Positions 1 to 8,646 of a stretch of 56,269 bases of DNA are shown here, piece after piece; the first letter of the stretch is position 1; each line of letters starts with the position of its first letter. The notes under the pieces were generated by a model. That model worked only from the letters and a program-made list of their open reading frames with translations, was not told where the DNA came from and searched no databases. This DNA comes from JAGQRJ01 sp041402045 (GTDB lineage: Bacteria > Planctomycetota > J058). Both the position numbers and the translations under genes were made by a program. Location: contig JAWKSZ010000055.1 of assembly GCA_041402045.1 (NCBI GenBank), positions 1-56,269 of the forward strand, written 5' to 3'.

Positions 1-3000
1 AGGCGGCCCCGCGAGCACCACTTGCCCCTCCGCCCACGCGATCTCTTCCTGCGCGGCGCGCGTGGCGTCGGCCACCATGAGTTCCAGGGAGCGGTAGGCC
101 TCGGTGGGGAAGCTGGAGGTCGTGTAGCGCACGAGCTCGGTCCCGTTCGCCAGGCGCAGGCGCGCGATCTCCGGGTCCAGGCCGAGCTGCTGCGCGGCGG
201 CCAGGTTCACCGTCGTGTTCAAGCGCAGATACTCGAGGTAGCCGTCGATCTCGTTGCCGTAGAGGAACGGGTTTATGTAGTCCGCGCCGTACTCCCGCTT
301 GACGAGGGCGATGAACTCGTCGCCCTGGTCCGGGCCGAACACGACTCCGGGGAAGTAGTCGCTGGTGAAAGAGCCGTCGGGGAGCACGGTGCTGATCCGG
401 AACTGCTCCTGCCACTTGCCCTCCTTGGCGAAGTCCGGGAGCTTCTGGGTCACGTCGGGGTCGTCCCAGCGGCCGTCGCCGTCCGCGTCGTAGTTCGCGC
501 GGATCGTGTCCGAGAGCTCGTCGTAGGAGGTCGCGACGTAGCCCGGGAGCAGCGACGAGGTGTAGGTCCCGTCCGCGTGCCGGACGACCATGCCCGGCTG
601 GAGCTCCGTGGCGGTGTAGTGGTCGAGGTAGTAGTCCATGGCCAGCCCGGCGGTGAGCCCGGCCGCGGCGGAGTAGGGGTTGGACGAGAAGGTCGCCGCG
701 AGCAGCAGGTTCAGCGCCACGTCGGACGGGTTCTGCGCGTCGATCGGGGTGGGAATGCTCGTCCCCAGCCGGTCCTGCGCGACCTCGATCGCCACGTTCA
801 TGAGCGCGCCCTCGTAGTCGTCGTCGATCCAGCCCTGGTCCTGGGCGTAGGGCGCGAGGGTCGCGACCGCGAGCAGCGGGTCCAGGTCGCTGGCCTCGAC
901 CTCCGCCGCGACCCAGGGCGGCACCTGTCCCAGGAGCTGGGAGTAGGCGGCGCGGATCTCGGCCTCGCTCTCGGGGTCGAGCTGCGAGGGGTCGATCTCG
1001 CTCGTGCCCAGCGGATCGCTGAAGCTGAGCGGGGCGTTGCCCGCGTAGGCGTAGACGTTCACGCCGCCGCGCAGGCCGATCGGGTCGGGGCTCGTGAACC
1101 GCGCCAGGCTCGGAGCGTAGAACCGCGCCCGCAGGTCGACCCAGCCCAGCTCGGGGTCCTGGGGGCGCCCCGTGAAGCCCAGCCCGCACCAGGCGGGGAG
1201 CGTCGAGGCTTCGACCGCGCCGAAGGCGGCGTAGCGCGCGCGGCCGAGGAGCGCGCCCTCGCCGTCGGTCAGCCCGACCACGCTCTGGAGCTGATCCACG
1301 AGGGGGAAGTGCCAGGCGCCGTCGTGCAGCACCGCGAGGGTGTCGTCGAGGCCGTCGCCGTGGACGAAGGCGGTCTCGAGGCCCTGGGCGCCGTAGACCG
1401 CGGCCAGGTTCTGGCCGTCGTGCAGGTAGCGCGTGGTCTCCCCCGCGAGGGTGCGGGCCACGCGGCGCCCGGCGTGGTCGAGGGTCCAGCTCAGCTCGCG
1501 CCCGTCGGCGAGGGTCGCGGCGATCAGGCGACCGTCGAGGTCGTAGCGCAGGGCGTGCCCGTCCGCCTCGACAAGGCGACCCCAGGCGTCGTAGGCCAAG
1601 CCGTCCGCCTGCAGGCGGTTCCCGGCGTCGCAGGCGCCGAGGTCGGTGCGGTTGCCCCGCGCGTCGTAGGTGTAGCGCTCGCCCTCGCTGCCGCGTTCGA
1701 CCGAGATCAGCCGGCCCTCGGCGTCGTAGGCGTAGCGGGTCGCGCCCGCCTCGTCCGTGAGCTCGACCAGGCGCCCCTGGCCGTCGTAGCGCAGGGCGCG
1801 GTCCAGGAGGACCTCCTCGCCGCGGGCGGCGCGCACGCCCGTCAGGAGCGCGCCCTCCCAGGCGTAGTCGACGCGCACGCCGTTGGGGAAGCGCACGACC
1901 TGCCGCCGGCCCTCGGGGCCGAGCTCCAGCTCGATCGCCTGCCCGTCAGGGAGCCGCACGCCGGTCAGGTTCCCCGCGTCGTCGCGCCGGTAGCCCACGA
2001 CGCCCCAGGGGGTCTCGAGGGCGACGCGCCGGCCTTGTGCGTCGTAGCGCGCGGTGAGGGCCTGACCTTGACCGTCCTCCACGGAGGCCAGGAGCCCGCG
2101 GGCGTCGTAGGTCCGTCGCTCGCGGCCCGCGGGGCCCTGCGCCTCGCTGAGCTCGCCGTCGACGCCGTAGCGGAAGCGCTCGCGCCCCGCCGGGGTGGCG
2201 CGCGCCACGAGCTGCCCGCGCTCGTTGAAGACCTGGGTCAGGGTCTCCTCGCCTTGCGCGACCTCGACGGTGCGCCCCAGCGCGTCGAGGGTCACCCGCC
2301 GCTCTCCAGCGGCGGCGTCCCGCACGCTCAGCGCGCCGTCCTCGCCGTAGGTGTAGCCCACGAGCGACCCCGCGGCGTCGGCGACCTCGATCAGGCGACC
2401 CTGCGCGTCGTAGCTCAGGCGCACCGGCGCCGCGTTGGGGGTGTCGGTCTCGATCAGGCGACCCTGCGGGTCGTAGGCGAAGGTCTGGACCTGGCCGTGG
2501 ACGTCCTCGAGCTTGACCAGGCGACCGCGGAGGTCGCGCTCCGAGGCGCGCAGCACCCGGCCCTGGGCGTCGCGGACCTCGTGGCGGGTACCGCGCGGAC
2601 CGACGCTGCTCCGCGCGACCAGGCCGCCGGCGAGGGCAGCGCCCACGGGGCGCCCGTCGGCGTCGAAGCGCGCCACGCCTTGCGCGTCGCGGGTGGCGCG
2701 CAGACGCCCCGCGGCGTCGTGGACGTAGCGCACGGTCTCGCCCCCGCGGCTGAGCTCCGCCACGCGCTCGCTGCCGTCGGCGTAGGTCACGCGGGTCAGC
2801 GCGTCGGCGGTCTGCTTCTGCACCACGCGCCCACGGGCGTCGCGCTCGAGGGCCACGCTCAGGCCGCCGCGCTCCAGGCGCGCCAGGTTCCCCCGGGCGT
2901 CGTAGCTCAGGCGGGTCACCCGCCCGGCCTCGTGGGTCTCGGCCCAGGCGCCGGCGAAGTCGAAGCGGTGCACGAGCTCGCGCCCGCCGAGGGTCTCGCG

Positions 3001-3804
3001 CACCTCGAACGCGCCGTCCACCTCGGCGAACTCGAGGGCTCGGCGCTCGACGCGAGGGCCCGAGACCTCACGCACGCGCCCCAGGGCGTCGTAGGTGAGC
3101 TGGGCGGCGCCGTCGGCGATGCCGCTCAGACGCCCCGCCTCGTCGTAGGTGTAGGTCGCGCGCCGCCGGCCGTCGTCCACCGACGCGAGCGCGCCGCCGG
3201 GCGCGCGGGTGTAGCGCACGCGACGCCCCGAGGGGAGCACCAGCGCCTGGAGCACGCTGTTCGTGCGCTCCACCCGCAGCGCGCCCCACGGACCCTGGAC
3301 CTGGCTTACGAGCCCGAGGGCGTCGCGCTCGACGCGGACCTCGACCCCGTCGCTGCGGATCGCGCTGAGCAGGCCCCGGTCGCCACACACGTAGGCGCGT
3401 CCGTCGAGGCCGTAGAGGGTGGGGCGTTGGGGGTCCGTGACGTCGACCCACAGCGCGCCGCGGGTGCTGGCCCAGGTCGTCTCGTCCACCTGCTTCAGGG
3501 AGACGAAGGCGCCCCGCGGCGTGCGCACGAACCCGGCGTGCTCGCGGATCACGACCCGCACGTCGAAGCAGGTGGCCCAGTGGGTGCCGAAGTCGTGGAT
3601 GCCGCCTCCGCGCGGGGCATAGGTCCGGCGGAGCACGAACCGTCCCGGGCCGTCGCCGAGGACCAGGTCCTCGTGCTCGAGGTCGACGGAGCCGCTGCGA
3701 GGTCCGACGCGCAGCGCGTCCACGTCGCGCAGGCACAGGGAGGGATCGGCGAGGCACACGCCCGCCGCGAGAGAGGCACTGAGGAGCAGTCGATGGAGGA
3801 TCAC
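1..3804 (-). CDS. Secreted Rhs/YD-repeat protein, C-terminus cut off by the window edge
   Basis: At least 1,268 residues, open to the left edge. GTG at 3804 is chosen because it follows an AAGGAAAGGAAG purine stretch and begins a clean signal peptide ending near VCLA; in-frame ATGs at 3837 and 3831 lie upstream. After a unique region (to about residue 200) come dozens of YD/RHS repeats of the forms YDAxGRL and LTYDALGR. The conserved Rhs core end is present near residues 885-930: a GRPQDPELGWVDLRAR segment, then SPDPIG (D907) and DPLG. At least 330 further residues follow that are not YD repeats. That position holds the variable C-terminal, often toxic, domain in Rhs proteins. The tail has a Ca-binding-type loop, DADGDGRWDD, near residues 1107-1116. 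Family role: large exported proteins that encapsulate or display a C-terminal domain. Effector activity is not visible here. Confidence 0.93.
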   Translation of the reverse strand, partial: MILHRLLLSASLAAGVCLADPSLCLRDVDALRVGPRSGSVDLEHEDLVLGDGPGRFVLRRTYAPRGGGIHDFGTHWATCFDVRVVIREHAGFVRTPRGAFVSLKQVDETTWASTRGALWVDVTDPQRPTLYGLDGRAYVCGDRGLLSAIRSDGVEVRVERDALGLVSQVQGPWGALRVERTNSVLQALVLPSGRRVRYTRAPGGALASVDDGRRRATYTYDEAGRLSGIADGAAQLTYDALGRVREVSGPRVERRALEFAEVDGAFEVRETLGGRELVHRFDFAGAWAETHEAGRVTRLSYDARGNLARLERGGLSVALERDARGRVVQKQTADALTRVTYADGSERVAELSRGGETVRYVHDAAGRLRATRDAQGVARFDADGRPVGAALAGGLVARSSVGPRGTRHEVRDAQGRVLRASERDLRGRLVKLEDVHGQVQTFAYDPQGRLIETDTPNAAPVRLSYDAQGRLIEVADAAGSLVGYTYGEDGALSVRDAAAGERRVTLDALGRTVEVAQGEETLTQVFNERGQLVARATPAGRERFRYGVDGELSEAQGPAGRERRTYDARGLLASVEDGQGQALTARYDAQGRRVALETPWGVVGYRRDDAGNLTGVRLPDGQAIELELGPEGRRQVVRFPNGVRVDYAWEGALLTGVRAARGEEVLLDRALRYDGQGRLVELTDEAGATRYAYDAEGRLISVERGSEGERYTYDARGNRTDLGACDAGNRLQADGLAYDAWGRLVEADGHALRYDLDGRLIAATLADGRELSWTLDHAGRRVARTLAGETTRYLHDGQNLAAVYGAQGLETAFVHGDGLDDTLAVLHDGAWHFPLVDQLQSVVGLTDGEGALLGRARYAAFGAVEASTLPAWCGLGFTGRPQDPELGWVDLRARFYAPSLARFTSPDPIGLRGGVNVYAYAGNAPLSFSDPLGTSEIDPSQLDPESEAEIRAAYSQLLGQVPPWVAAEVEASDLDPLLAVATLAPYAQDQGWIDDDYEGALMNVAIEVAQDRLGTSIPTPIDAQNPSDVALNLLLAATFSSNPYSAAAGLTAGLAMDYYLDHYTATELQPGMVVRHADGTYTSSLLPGYVATSYDELSDTIRANYDADGDGRWDDPDVTQKLPDFAKEGKWQEQFRISTVLPDGSFTSDYFPGVVFGPDQGDEFIALVKREYGADYINPFLYGNEIDGYLEYLRLNTTVNLAAAQQLGLDPEIARLRLANGTELVRYTTSSFPTEAYRSLELMVADATRAAQEEIAWAEGQVVLAGPP

Positions 3805-3976
3805 TGAAACGCTTCCTTTCCTTCCATTCATCTGCATTGCAAGCACGGAGCCGCGCTCAATGGATTGAGGAAGTGGAGGTTATGCGTTTCGCGTACGTCT
3901 CCACCTCCCCTAAGAGCGGGGTCTTGCGAGGGATTCTGAAAAGGACTTTGCGCCCGCTGAGGCGAGCGCGAGCGGG

Positions 3977-5287
3977 TCAGTCGGCGCTGGCCCGGAAGCG
4001 CGCGCGGAGTCGGTCCAGCGCCGCACGCTGGGCCTCCACCAGCGCCTGCCAGCGAGAGGATTCCCAGCGCCCCGCCGCCCGCTGAAGCCGATAGGTCAGG
4101 CGCGAGCCGGTCGGCGTGGGCTGCAGGCGAGCCTCGTACTCGAGGAGCGCCCCTCCCTCATGGGCGTCGAAGGCGCTCGCCTCGGCGCCGACCAACTCCA
4201 CTTCCCCGCTCAGCTCGAGCGGATACTCGAGCTCGAAGGGGTGCGTACGCGCCTCGTCGCGCTGCCAGAAGTAGCTCGCCTCGAGGGGGGCAGGGAGCGC
4301 GCCGACCCGGAGCGCGTCGGCAGCGTGCACCGCGTCGCGCACTCGGTAGCGGAGCTCCAGCACCAGGGGTCGGTCGATCGCCTCGGCCTGCGCCACCTCG
4401 ACGGTTTCGAGCTCCAGCGCGGGGTCGTCGAGCTGGGCCTCGAGCTCCAGCCGGGCGTCCTCCGCGTCCGCGCCGCGCAGGCGCCCGCGGAGGTAGCCGG
4501 CGTAGTAGCCGCGGAGCTCGAGCTGCTCCTCGACGACCAGGTCCTCGGCGTCGAGGCGCACCCGACGTCGCACTCGGACGCGGTTGCTGTCGGCCGGATA
4601 GTCCCGCGCGCGGATCAACCGCGGCCCCTCGGGGTCGAGGAGCAGCCCCCGCCGCCCCCCCAGGCCATAGGGCACAGGGGTGAGCGCGGTAGCCAGGTTC
4701 TTGTCGGTGGTGTCGACCAGGAGCCCGCCGCGCACGTCCGGGACGTAGACGACCATGTGGTCGAAGGCGTCGAGGGTGGGGAGCTCCGGGACCACGGGGT
4801 CGTCCACGTCCACCAGCACGAGGTGGGCGCGGACGTCCGCCGCCCGCAGGAGCTGGTAGAGCAAGAGCGCGTGGTCCTTGCAGTCGCCGTAGCGCCGCTC
4901 GAGGGTCTTGGTGCTCGGGTGCGGCACCCGCCCGCGAATGCCGAACTCGATCGCCTTATAGGTCAAGAGCCTGCGCACGTGGTCGGCCAGGGCGTCGACC
5001 CGCGCCGCGGGATCCTGCTCCTCGCGCACCAGGCGCGCGGCCAGCTCCTGCACCTCCTCGGGGGGTGGCAGGCGCTCCGCCAGGAGCTCCAGGTAGCCCC
5101 GGCCGACCTCCGCCCAGGTGCTCCGTCCTGCCACCTGCAGGTAGGGATACAGGCTGGAGTAGCTCGGCTGCAGGCGTTCGTAGGTGAAACGCCGGGGCGA
5201 GGTCGCCACCCAGGCCAGGCCGCCCTCGAGCGCTCGCGTTGCGGGGGCGGCGGCGCTGCCGTGCCAGGTGACGAGCGCCGGGTCCAC
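3977..5287 (-). CDS. Transglutaminase-like (DUF3857-family) protein, N-terminus probably incomplete
   Basis: 436 residues from the GTG at 5287. The transglutaminase-like core has Cys136 in RRYGDCKDH, His177 in FDHMVV and Asp192 in LVDTTD, a complete Cys-His-Asp set. A beta-rich C-terminal half follows, as in DUF3857/transglutaminase proteins. The usual N-terminal DUF3857 domain is missing. The frame stays open upstream to a TGA at 5393-5395, adding a segment that contains CDLDGFYLEVDP but has no standard start. An ATG at 5396 overlaps the preceding zinc-finger stop as ATGA but lies in another frame. The real start may therefore be 5396 with a frame change, or the gene may have been cut by the neighbouring island. 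No signal peptide is visible in this form. A catalytic role is inferred from the triad only. Confidence 0.75.
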   Translation of the reverse strand: MDPALVTWHGSAAAPATRALEGGLAWVATSPRRFTYERLQPSYSSLYPYLQVAGRSTWAEVGRGYLELLAERLPPPEEVQELAARLVREEQDPAARVDALADHVRRLLTYKAIEFGIRGRVPHPSTKTLERRYGDCKDHALLLYQLLRAADVRAHLVLVDVDDPVVPELPTLDAFDHMVVYVPDVRGGLLVDTTDKNLATALTPVPYGLGGRRGLLLDPEGPRLIRARDYPADSNRVRVRRRVRLDAEDLVVEEQLELRGYYAGYLRGRLRGADAEDARLELEAQLDDPALELETVEVAQAEAIDRPLVLELRYRVRDAVHAADALRVGALPAPLEASYFWQRDEARTHPFELEYPLELSGEVELVGAEASAFDAHEGGALLEYEARLQPTPTGSRLTYRLQRAAGRWESSRWQALVEAQRAALDRLRARFRASAD

Positions 5288-5392
5288 CTCGAGGTAGAAG
5301 CCGTCCAGGTCGCAGCGCTCGCGTTGAGAGAAGGCGTGCGAGAACAGCGGAGCTGGCGGGGGTGATCGTCGGCATGCCTCGTCGATCGCGGC

Positions 5393-5599
5393 TCATGCGC
5401 GTCGACGCCTGACCCGGAGCCGGGGCGTCGGGCGCGGCGGCAACGCGTAGGCCTCGGAGGGCAGCGGCTCCTCCAGGGTCTTGAACTTCAGCCAGCAGCC
5501 GCGGGCGGGGCAGAGGCGATAGCGCGTCACGCGCACGCCGTCTTGCCAGGCGTAGGTCGAGTAGACGCGCGTGTGCGCGCCGCACGTGGGGCAGTTCAT
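5393..5599 (-). CDS. Small zinc-finger protein, Ogr/Com-like
   Basis: 68 residues. The ATG at 5599 follows AAAGGA at good spacing. The N-terminus has CPTC (Cys3 and Cys6) and a second cysteine pair in LCPARGCW, a CxxC...CxxxxC arrangement resembling the short Ogr/Delta and Com-type zinc fingers of phages. The C-terminal tail is strongly basic (RLRVRRRRA), which suits nucleic-acid binding. It is the last of four small minus-strand genes in a cassette with a DUF6378-like gene, and its stop overlaps a possible ATG of the transglutaminase-like gene. Function is inferred from layout and context; a general zinc-ribbon protein is the alternative. Confidence 0.7.
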   Translation of the reverse strand: MNCPTCGAHTRVYSTYAWQDGVRVTRYRLCPARGCWLKFKTLEEPLPSEAYALPPRPTPRLRVRRRRA

Positions 5600-5663
5600 G
5601 GGGGTCCTTTCGCGGGTGAGGGGAGGCGGCGGAGCCGGCCGGAATGGCCGGCTCCGCCGGAGG

Positions 5664-5996
5664 TCAGTCGTCCTCGCTCATGAAGCGGCCGAGCTCTTCG
5701 AGCAGGCTGCGCTGCGGAGCGACGAAGGTCTGGGGCGCGGTGCTCTCGGCGCGGAGCTGGCCGAGGATCCCCAGGTAGCCGATCGCGTCGCGCAGGTGGT
5801 CCGGGTTCTCGGGGCTGTGCTGATCGCGGCGCAGCTTCATTTCGATCGCGACCCACAGCGCGTCTTCGGCGGTGAGCTCGAGCCCGGTGCGCCGGCTCGC
5901 GGCCTGCGCGATCCGGCGCCAGCTCGTGACCATGTCGCCGTAGCTCTCCTGGCGGGCGGTGATCAGTTCGTGGGCCTGTTGGCAAAGGGTGGTCAT
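5664..5996 (-). CDS. DUF6378-like small phage/plasmid protein
   Basis: 110 residues. The ATG at 5996 is preceded by AGGAGTT at 5 bases. The pattern is an early YGD (RQESYGDMV), then WRRIAQAA, then an acidic TAEDALWVAIEMKLRR helix, then a short DHLRDAIGYLGIL helix. This is the order seen in DUF6378, a small all-helical domain found mostly in phages and conjugative elements (YGD, IA..W, EDV...M..K, D..GY). No biochemical role is established for that family as far as I know. The neighbouring zinc finger and zinc-knuckle protein support a phage/plasmid origin. Assignment is by motif order only. Confidence 0.72.
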   Translation of the reverse strand: MTTLCQQAHELITARQESYGDMVTSWRRIAQAASRRTGLELTAEDALWVAIEMKLRRDQHSPENPDHLRDAIGYLGILGQLRAESTAPQTFVAPQRSLLEELGRFMSEDD

Positions 5997-6055
5997 GGGG
6001 AACTCCTGAGTGCCGCGGTCGCGGCGGTGGGGTGAAGGGGGAGAAGGGAGAACGT

Positions 6056-6949
6056 TCACGCGGAGCGCGCCGACGCGGCGCCGGCCCCGCAGGCCGCGCG
6101 CACGGCGGCGAGCTGCGCGACCTGCTCGGCGGTGCCCAGCGGCGAAGGCAGGGTGAACACGGGCACGTAGTAGGTCTCGCCGCGCTCTTCGCGGGCTGCG
6201 CTCGTGACCTCGAACCAGAAGCCGAAGGCCGGGCGCCGGTGGCGCTGCCCTGCGACCTGGAGCTGGGTCAACAGCTCGCGCACCGGCCGGATCGCAGAGC
6301 CCTTGGCGAGGAACACCGCCGGGAGCTGGCGCTCGAGGTCGAACACGAGCAGGCGATAGACCTCGGCGCAGTCCTGCGAGCGGCGGCCGTCCTCGGTGCG
6401 CCAGCGCGCCAGCGCGCAGTGGGCGCAGCGCACCGCCGGGAGCTCGATCCCCGCCTGGGGCGTGGGCTGCACCCGATCCCGGGAGCTGCACACCGGCCCC
6501 TGCCAGTCCGGGGGCACGCGCAGGCCCGTCTTGCGCTCGATCCGCTGCAGGAGCGCGTCGGTCGCGGGCCCGTCTTCGAAGGGGAGCAGCACCCGGCGCT
6601 CGCGACGCAGCTCGAGCAAGGCGAGGGTCCGGGCCGGCGCTGCGCTGGTCGGGTCGCCGGCGAGGAAGAAGTCGCCTTCGGCCACCCCCGCCGCGCGGGT
6701 GGTGCGCGGCTGGCGCAGCTTGAGCTGCGGGATCCGCAGGTCGCTGTGCGCGAGGCCCTCGAGGCCTTCGATCGCGGCGGGGGGCTGGGGGTCCGGCAGC
6801 GTCGCCTCGGTCGAGCGCAAGGACTCGGCGAGGGGCAGGAGGCGCACCGTGGGGCGCTCCGCGAGGATCGCGCGGCGCGCCTCCTGAGGCGTGGCGTCGG
6901 GGTGCTCGCGCAGGTAGTCGGCGAGGCGTCGTTTCTCGTTCGGGGTCAT
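6056..6949 (-). CDS. Zinc-knuckle protein of mobile-element type, possibly single-stranded-DNA-binding
   Basis: 297 residues; the ATG at 6949 follows AAGGA. The N-terminal 60 residues are helical. The middle carries LRIPQLKLRQP and a GDFFLAG segment, then a probable zinc site: a single Cys in GPVCSSRD, a CAHC in RCAHCALARW, and a Cys in SQDCAEVY. The C-terminal part is beta-rich and mentions no catalytic motif. This layout resembles the poorly characterised gp45-like proteins of phages and integrative elements that are often labelled ssDNA-binding. I cannot name the family with certainty. It sits between the 74-residue gene and the DUF6378-like gene, all on the minus strand with their own ribosome-binding sites. 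Confidence 0.68.
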   Translation of the reverse strand: MTPNEKRRLADYLREHPDATPQEARRAILAERPTVRLLPLAESLRSTEATLPDPQPPAAIEGLEGLAHSDLRIPQLKLRQPRTTRAAGVAEGDFFLAGDPTSAAPARTLALLELRRERRVLLPFEDGPATDALLQRIERKTGLRVPPDWQGPVCSSRDRVQPTPQAGIELPAVRCAHCALARWRTEDGRRSQDCAEVYRLLVFDLERQLPAVFLAKGSAIRPVRELLTQLQVAGQRHRRPAFGFWFEVTSAAREERGETYYVPVFTLPSPLGTAEQVAQLAAVRAACGAGAASARSA

Positions 6950-6978
6950 GGACGGTTCCTTTCGTGGAGTGGAGTGGT

Positions 6979-7203
6979 TCAGGCGGCGCGCGACTGCTGC
7001 GCGCGGAGGTAGTCCCAGAGGCCCTTGAGCTCGAGGGTGATCTCGCGCAGGTCCGCCAACGCGTCGCGCACGTCGTCAGGGGTCTCGGGGTCGGGGTCCT
7101 CGTGGCGCGGGTGCCAGCGCTCGTGGACCAGGCGGAACAGGTGCTGGATCGCGGCGTCGACCTCCAGCAAGGCGCAGGGGCGGGGGAAGCGGGGCGAAGT
7201 CAT
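6979..7203 (-). CDS. Small helical protein of unknown function
   Basis: 74 residues from the ATG at 7203, which has AGAGGA six bases upstream. A TTG at 7227 in the same frame would add eight residues but lacks such a site. The sequence is amphipathic helical (VDAAIQHLFRLVHERW, then DVRDALADLREITLELKGL) with an acidic, proline-containing linker (DPDPETPDD). No domain recognised. It is the first gene of the small cassette; the 650 bases upstream hold no convincing gene, so its promoter should lie there. Confidence 0.65.
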   Translation of the reverse strand: MTSPRFPRPCALLEVDAAIQHLFRLVHERWHPRHEDPDPETPDDVRDALADLREITLELKGLWDYLRAQQSRAA

Positions 7204-7854
7204 GGGCGTCCTCTCGATAGAGCCCAAGGTCGCTCTCGAGCCCTGTAGCCGTGAATCCCCGCCCCCTACCGGCCTGCTACCGCGAACGTGGCCGCGGACG
7301 CGGCGTGGGAGGCCGCGGGTGTGGTTCGCGGTAGGTCCGGGTAGACCTGGGTGGGGCGGGTGCCGGGCGAGGGCGTGGCGTGTGTCCCTCGCCCGCGGAG
7401 AGGTGGAGGGACGGACCTACCGGGAGCAGCGAGCTGCTCCCCTACCTGCGGTTGGAGGAGCGTGTCGACGGGCTTCGCTCACGCGAGAGCGACGCGGGGG
7501 TGGGATGGGCGCAGGCAAGCTGCGCCCCTACAGCAGAGGAGGGTGGGTTCGCCGGAACGCCCCGCCCACCAGAGCAGCGCGCGTGGGGAGGGCGCCGCCC
7601 GGCGAGAGGTCAGACGTAGACGCGACGGCCACCGCCCGAACGCGAGAGCGGCGCGTCTGGGCGTGTGAGGGCGCCCCGGCGGCAGGTCAGTCGCGAACCC
7701 GCCCGCAAGGCCGCCAACCCGTGAGCGCCGCGCGTGAGGAGCGCCCGGACGCCGGGCGCGCCCACCGGCAACACCGCGGACGCGAGAGCAACGCGCGTGG
7801 AACTGGCGCCCCGGCGGCGGGTCAAGCGTGGACGCTCCGGTGGCGACGCGGGTC
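7204..7854. repeat. Gene-free, repeat-rich spacer inside the island
   Basis: No reading frame here has the codon use of the neighbours. The stretch holds a hairpin repeat (7507-7531, listed separately) and degenerate direct repeats. The copies at 7640-7693 and 7780-7828 both begin ACGCGAGAGC and both end in GGCGCCCCGGCGGC-RGGTCA. A third, weaker copy begins near 7490 and ends near 7618. Spacing is about 140-150 bases. The operon ends on its right (7855) and the small-gene cassette begins on its left, so the promoter of the cassette must lie in it. Confidence 0.55.
7507..7531. repeat. Hairpin repeat, copy 1
   Basis: 25-base element: stem GGGCGCAG and CTGCGCCC (8 bp) around a GCAAG loop, followed by CTAC. 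An identical 25-base copy lies at 11918-11942 in the same orientation, on the other side of the four-gene operon. It looks like a REP-type palindromic repeat. Confidence 0.8.
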
Positions 7855-8646
7855 CTAGCCGGCGAGGAGGCCGGGGTGGTTGGCGGCCATGGCGTCGGGG
7901 TCGTGGGTGACGGCGACCTCGGTGGCCAGGCGGAAGCCGCCGTGACCGTCGCCTTCGATCAGCTCGCCGGCGAAGTCGGCGCGGTCGCGGAGGTCTTCGC
8001 GCAGCCGGGCGAGGGCGTTGTGGTAGTTGCCCGGGTTGAGGGTCCGGCCGGCGACCCAGCCGGGCGGCGAGCGGTGGAGCGCGGTCGCCAAGCGCCAGAG
8101 GATCGTGAACGTGGTCAGGCGCACGTAGACCTCGCGCTCGTCGAACTCGAGGCGGTAGCGCCGGCGCCGGCAGTCGCCGTGGAAGTGCAGGCGGTGCGCC
8201 GCGCTCGGGGCGGGCTCCGGGTGCCCGCCGGGCGGACAGGTGCGCTCGAGGATCCGCCGGATCTTGACGTCCAGCGGCTCGTGCCCGTCGTTCGCCTTCT
8301 GGGCGAAGTCGTTGGCGTTGAGCTGCAGCGCGCGGATCGGGTATTCCGCGCCCTTCTCGTGGGCCGTGGTAACGATCACCGGGAGCTCCTCGCGCCCGAA
8401 GCGCGTGCGGAGGTCGGCGAGGAAGTTGAACCCGGTCTCGATCCGCGCCACGCAGTCGTCGTCGGCAGGGAACTCGAGGTCGAGGAGTACGTAGCAGTAG
8501 CGCTCGCGCTCGAGCAAGGCCTCAGCCTCGACCTGGGTCCGCGCGTGGTGGTAGGCGTGGCGCAGCGAGCGCAACACCGGACGCACGGCGTCGAGGGCGG
8601 CGACCTGGTCGTCGACGACCAGGGCCAGGTGCTGGTGCCGGCTCAT
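7855..8646 (-). CDS. Response regulator, receiver plus OmpR-like winged helix
   Basis: 263 residues. Its ATG at 8646 overlaps the kinase stop as ATGA, so it is translationally coupled. The receiver domain (residues 1-135) has the acidic pair D12-D13, phosphoacceptor D56 in YVLLDLE, T93/T94 and K117 in FAQKAND, so it looks competent for phosphorylation. An insertion of about ten residues after D56 (PADDDCVARIE) is unusual. Residues about 155-245 match an OmpR/PhoB winged helix in layout: VRLTTFTILWRL, then ALARLREDLRD, then a GDGHGGFRLA wing. It should bind DNA after phosphotransfer from the adjacent soluble kinase. Target genes are unknown; the operon itself is the simplest guess. Confidence 0.85.
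   Translation of the reverse strand: MSRHQHLALVVDDQVAALDAVRPVLRSLRHAYHHARTQVEAEALLERERYCYVLLDLEFPADDDCVARIETGFNFLADLRTRFGREELPVIVTTAHEKGAEYPIRALQLNANDFAQKANDGHEPLDVKIRRILERTCPPGGHPEPAPSAAHRLHFHGDCRRRRYRLEFDEREVYVRLTTFTILWRLATALHRSPPGWVAGRTLNPGNYHNALARLREDLRDRADFAGELIEGDGHGGFRLATEVAVTHDPDAMAANHPGLLAG

Noticed and set aside
22..3807. A 1,261-residue open frame on the plus strand
   Set aside because: It is the antisense of the Rhs gene: high GC3 leaves the opposite frame open. The minus frame has a signal peptide and YD repeats.
7507..7531. CRISPR repeat
   Set aside because: Only two copies, 4.4 kb apart; no array or spacers.
7025..7858. Plus-strand frames across the spacer upstream of the small-gene cassette
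   Set aside because: No ribosome-binding site; composition is repeat-driven, and codon ends do not follow the local pattern.
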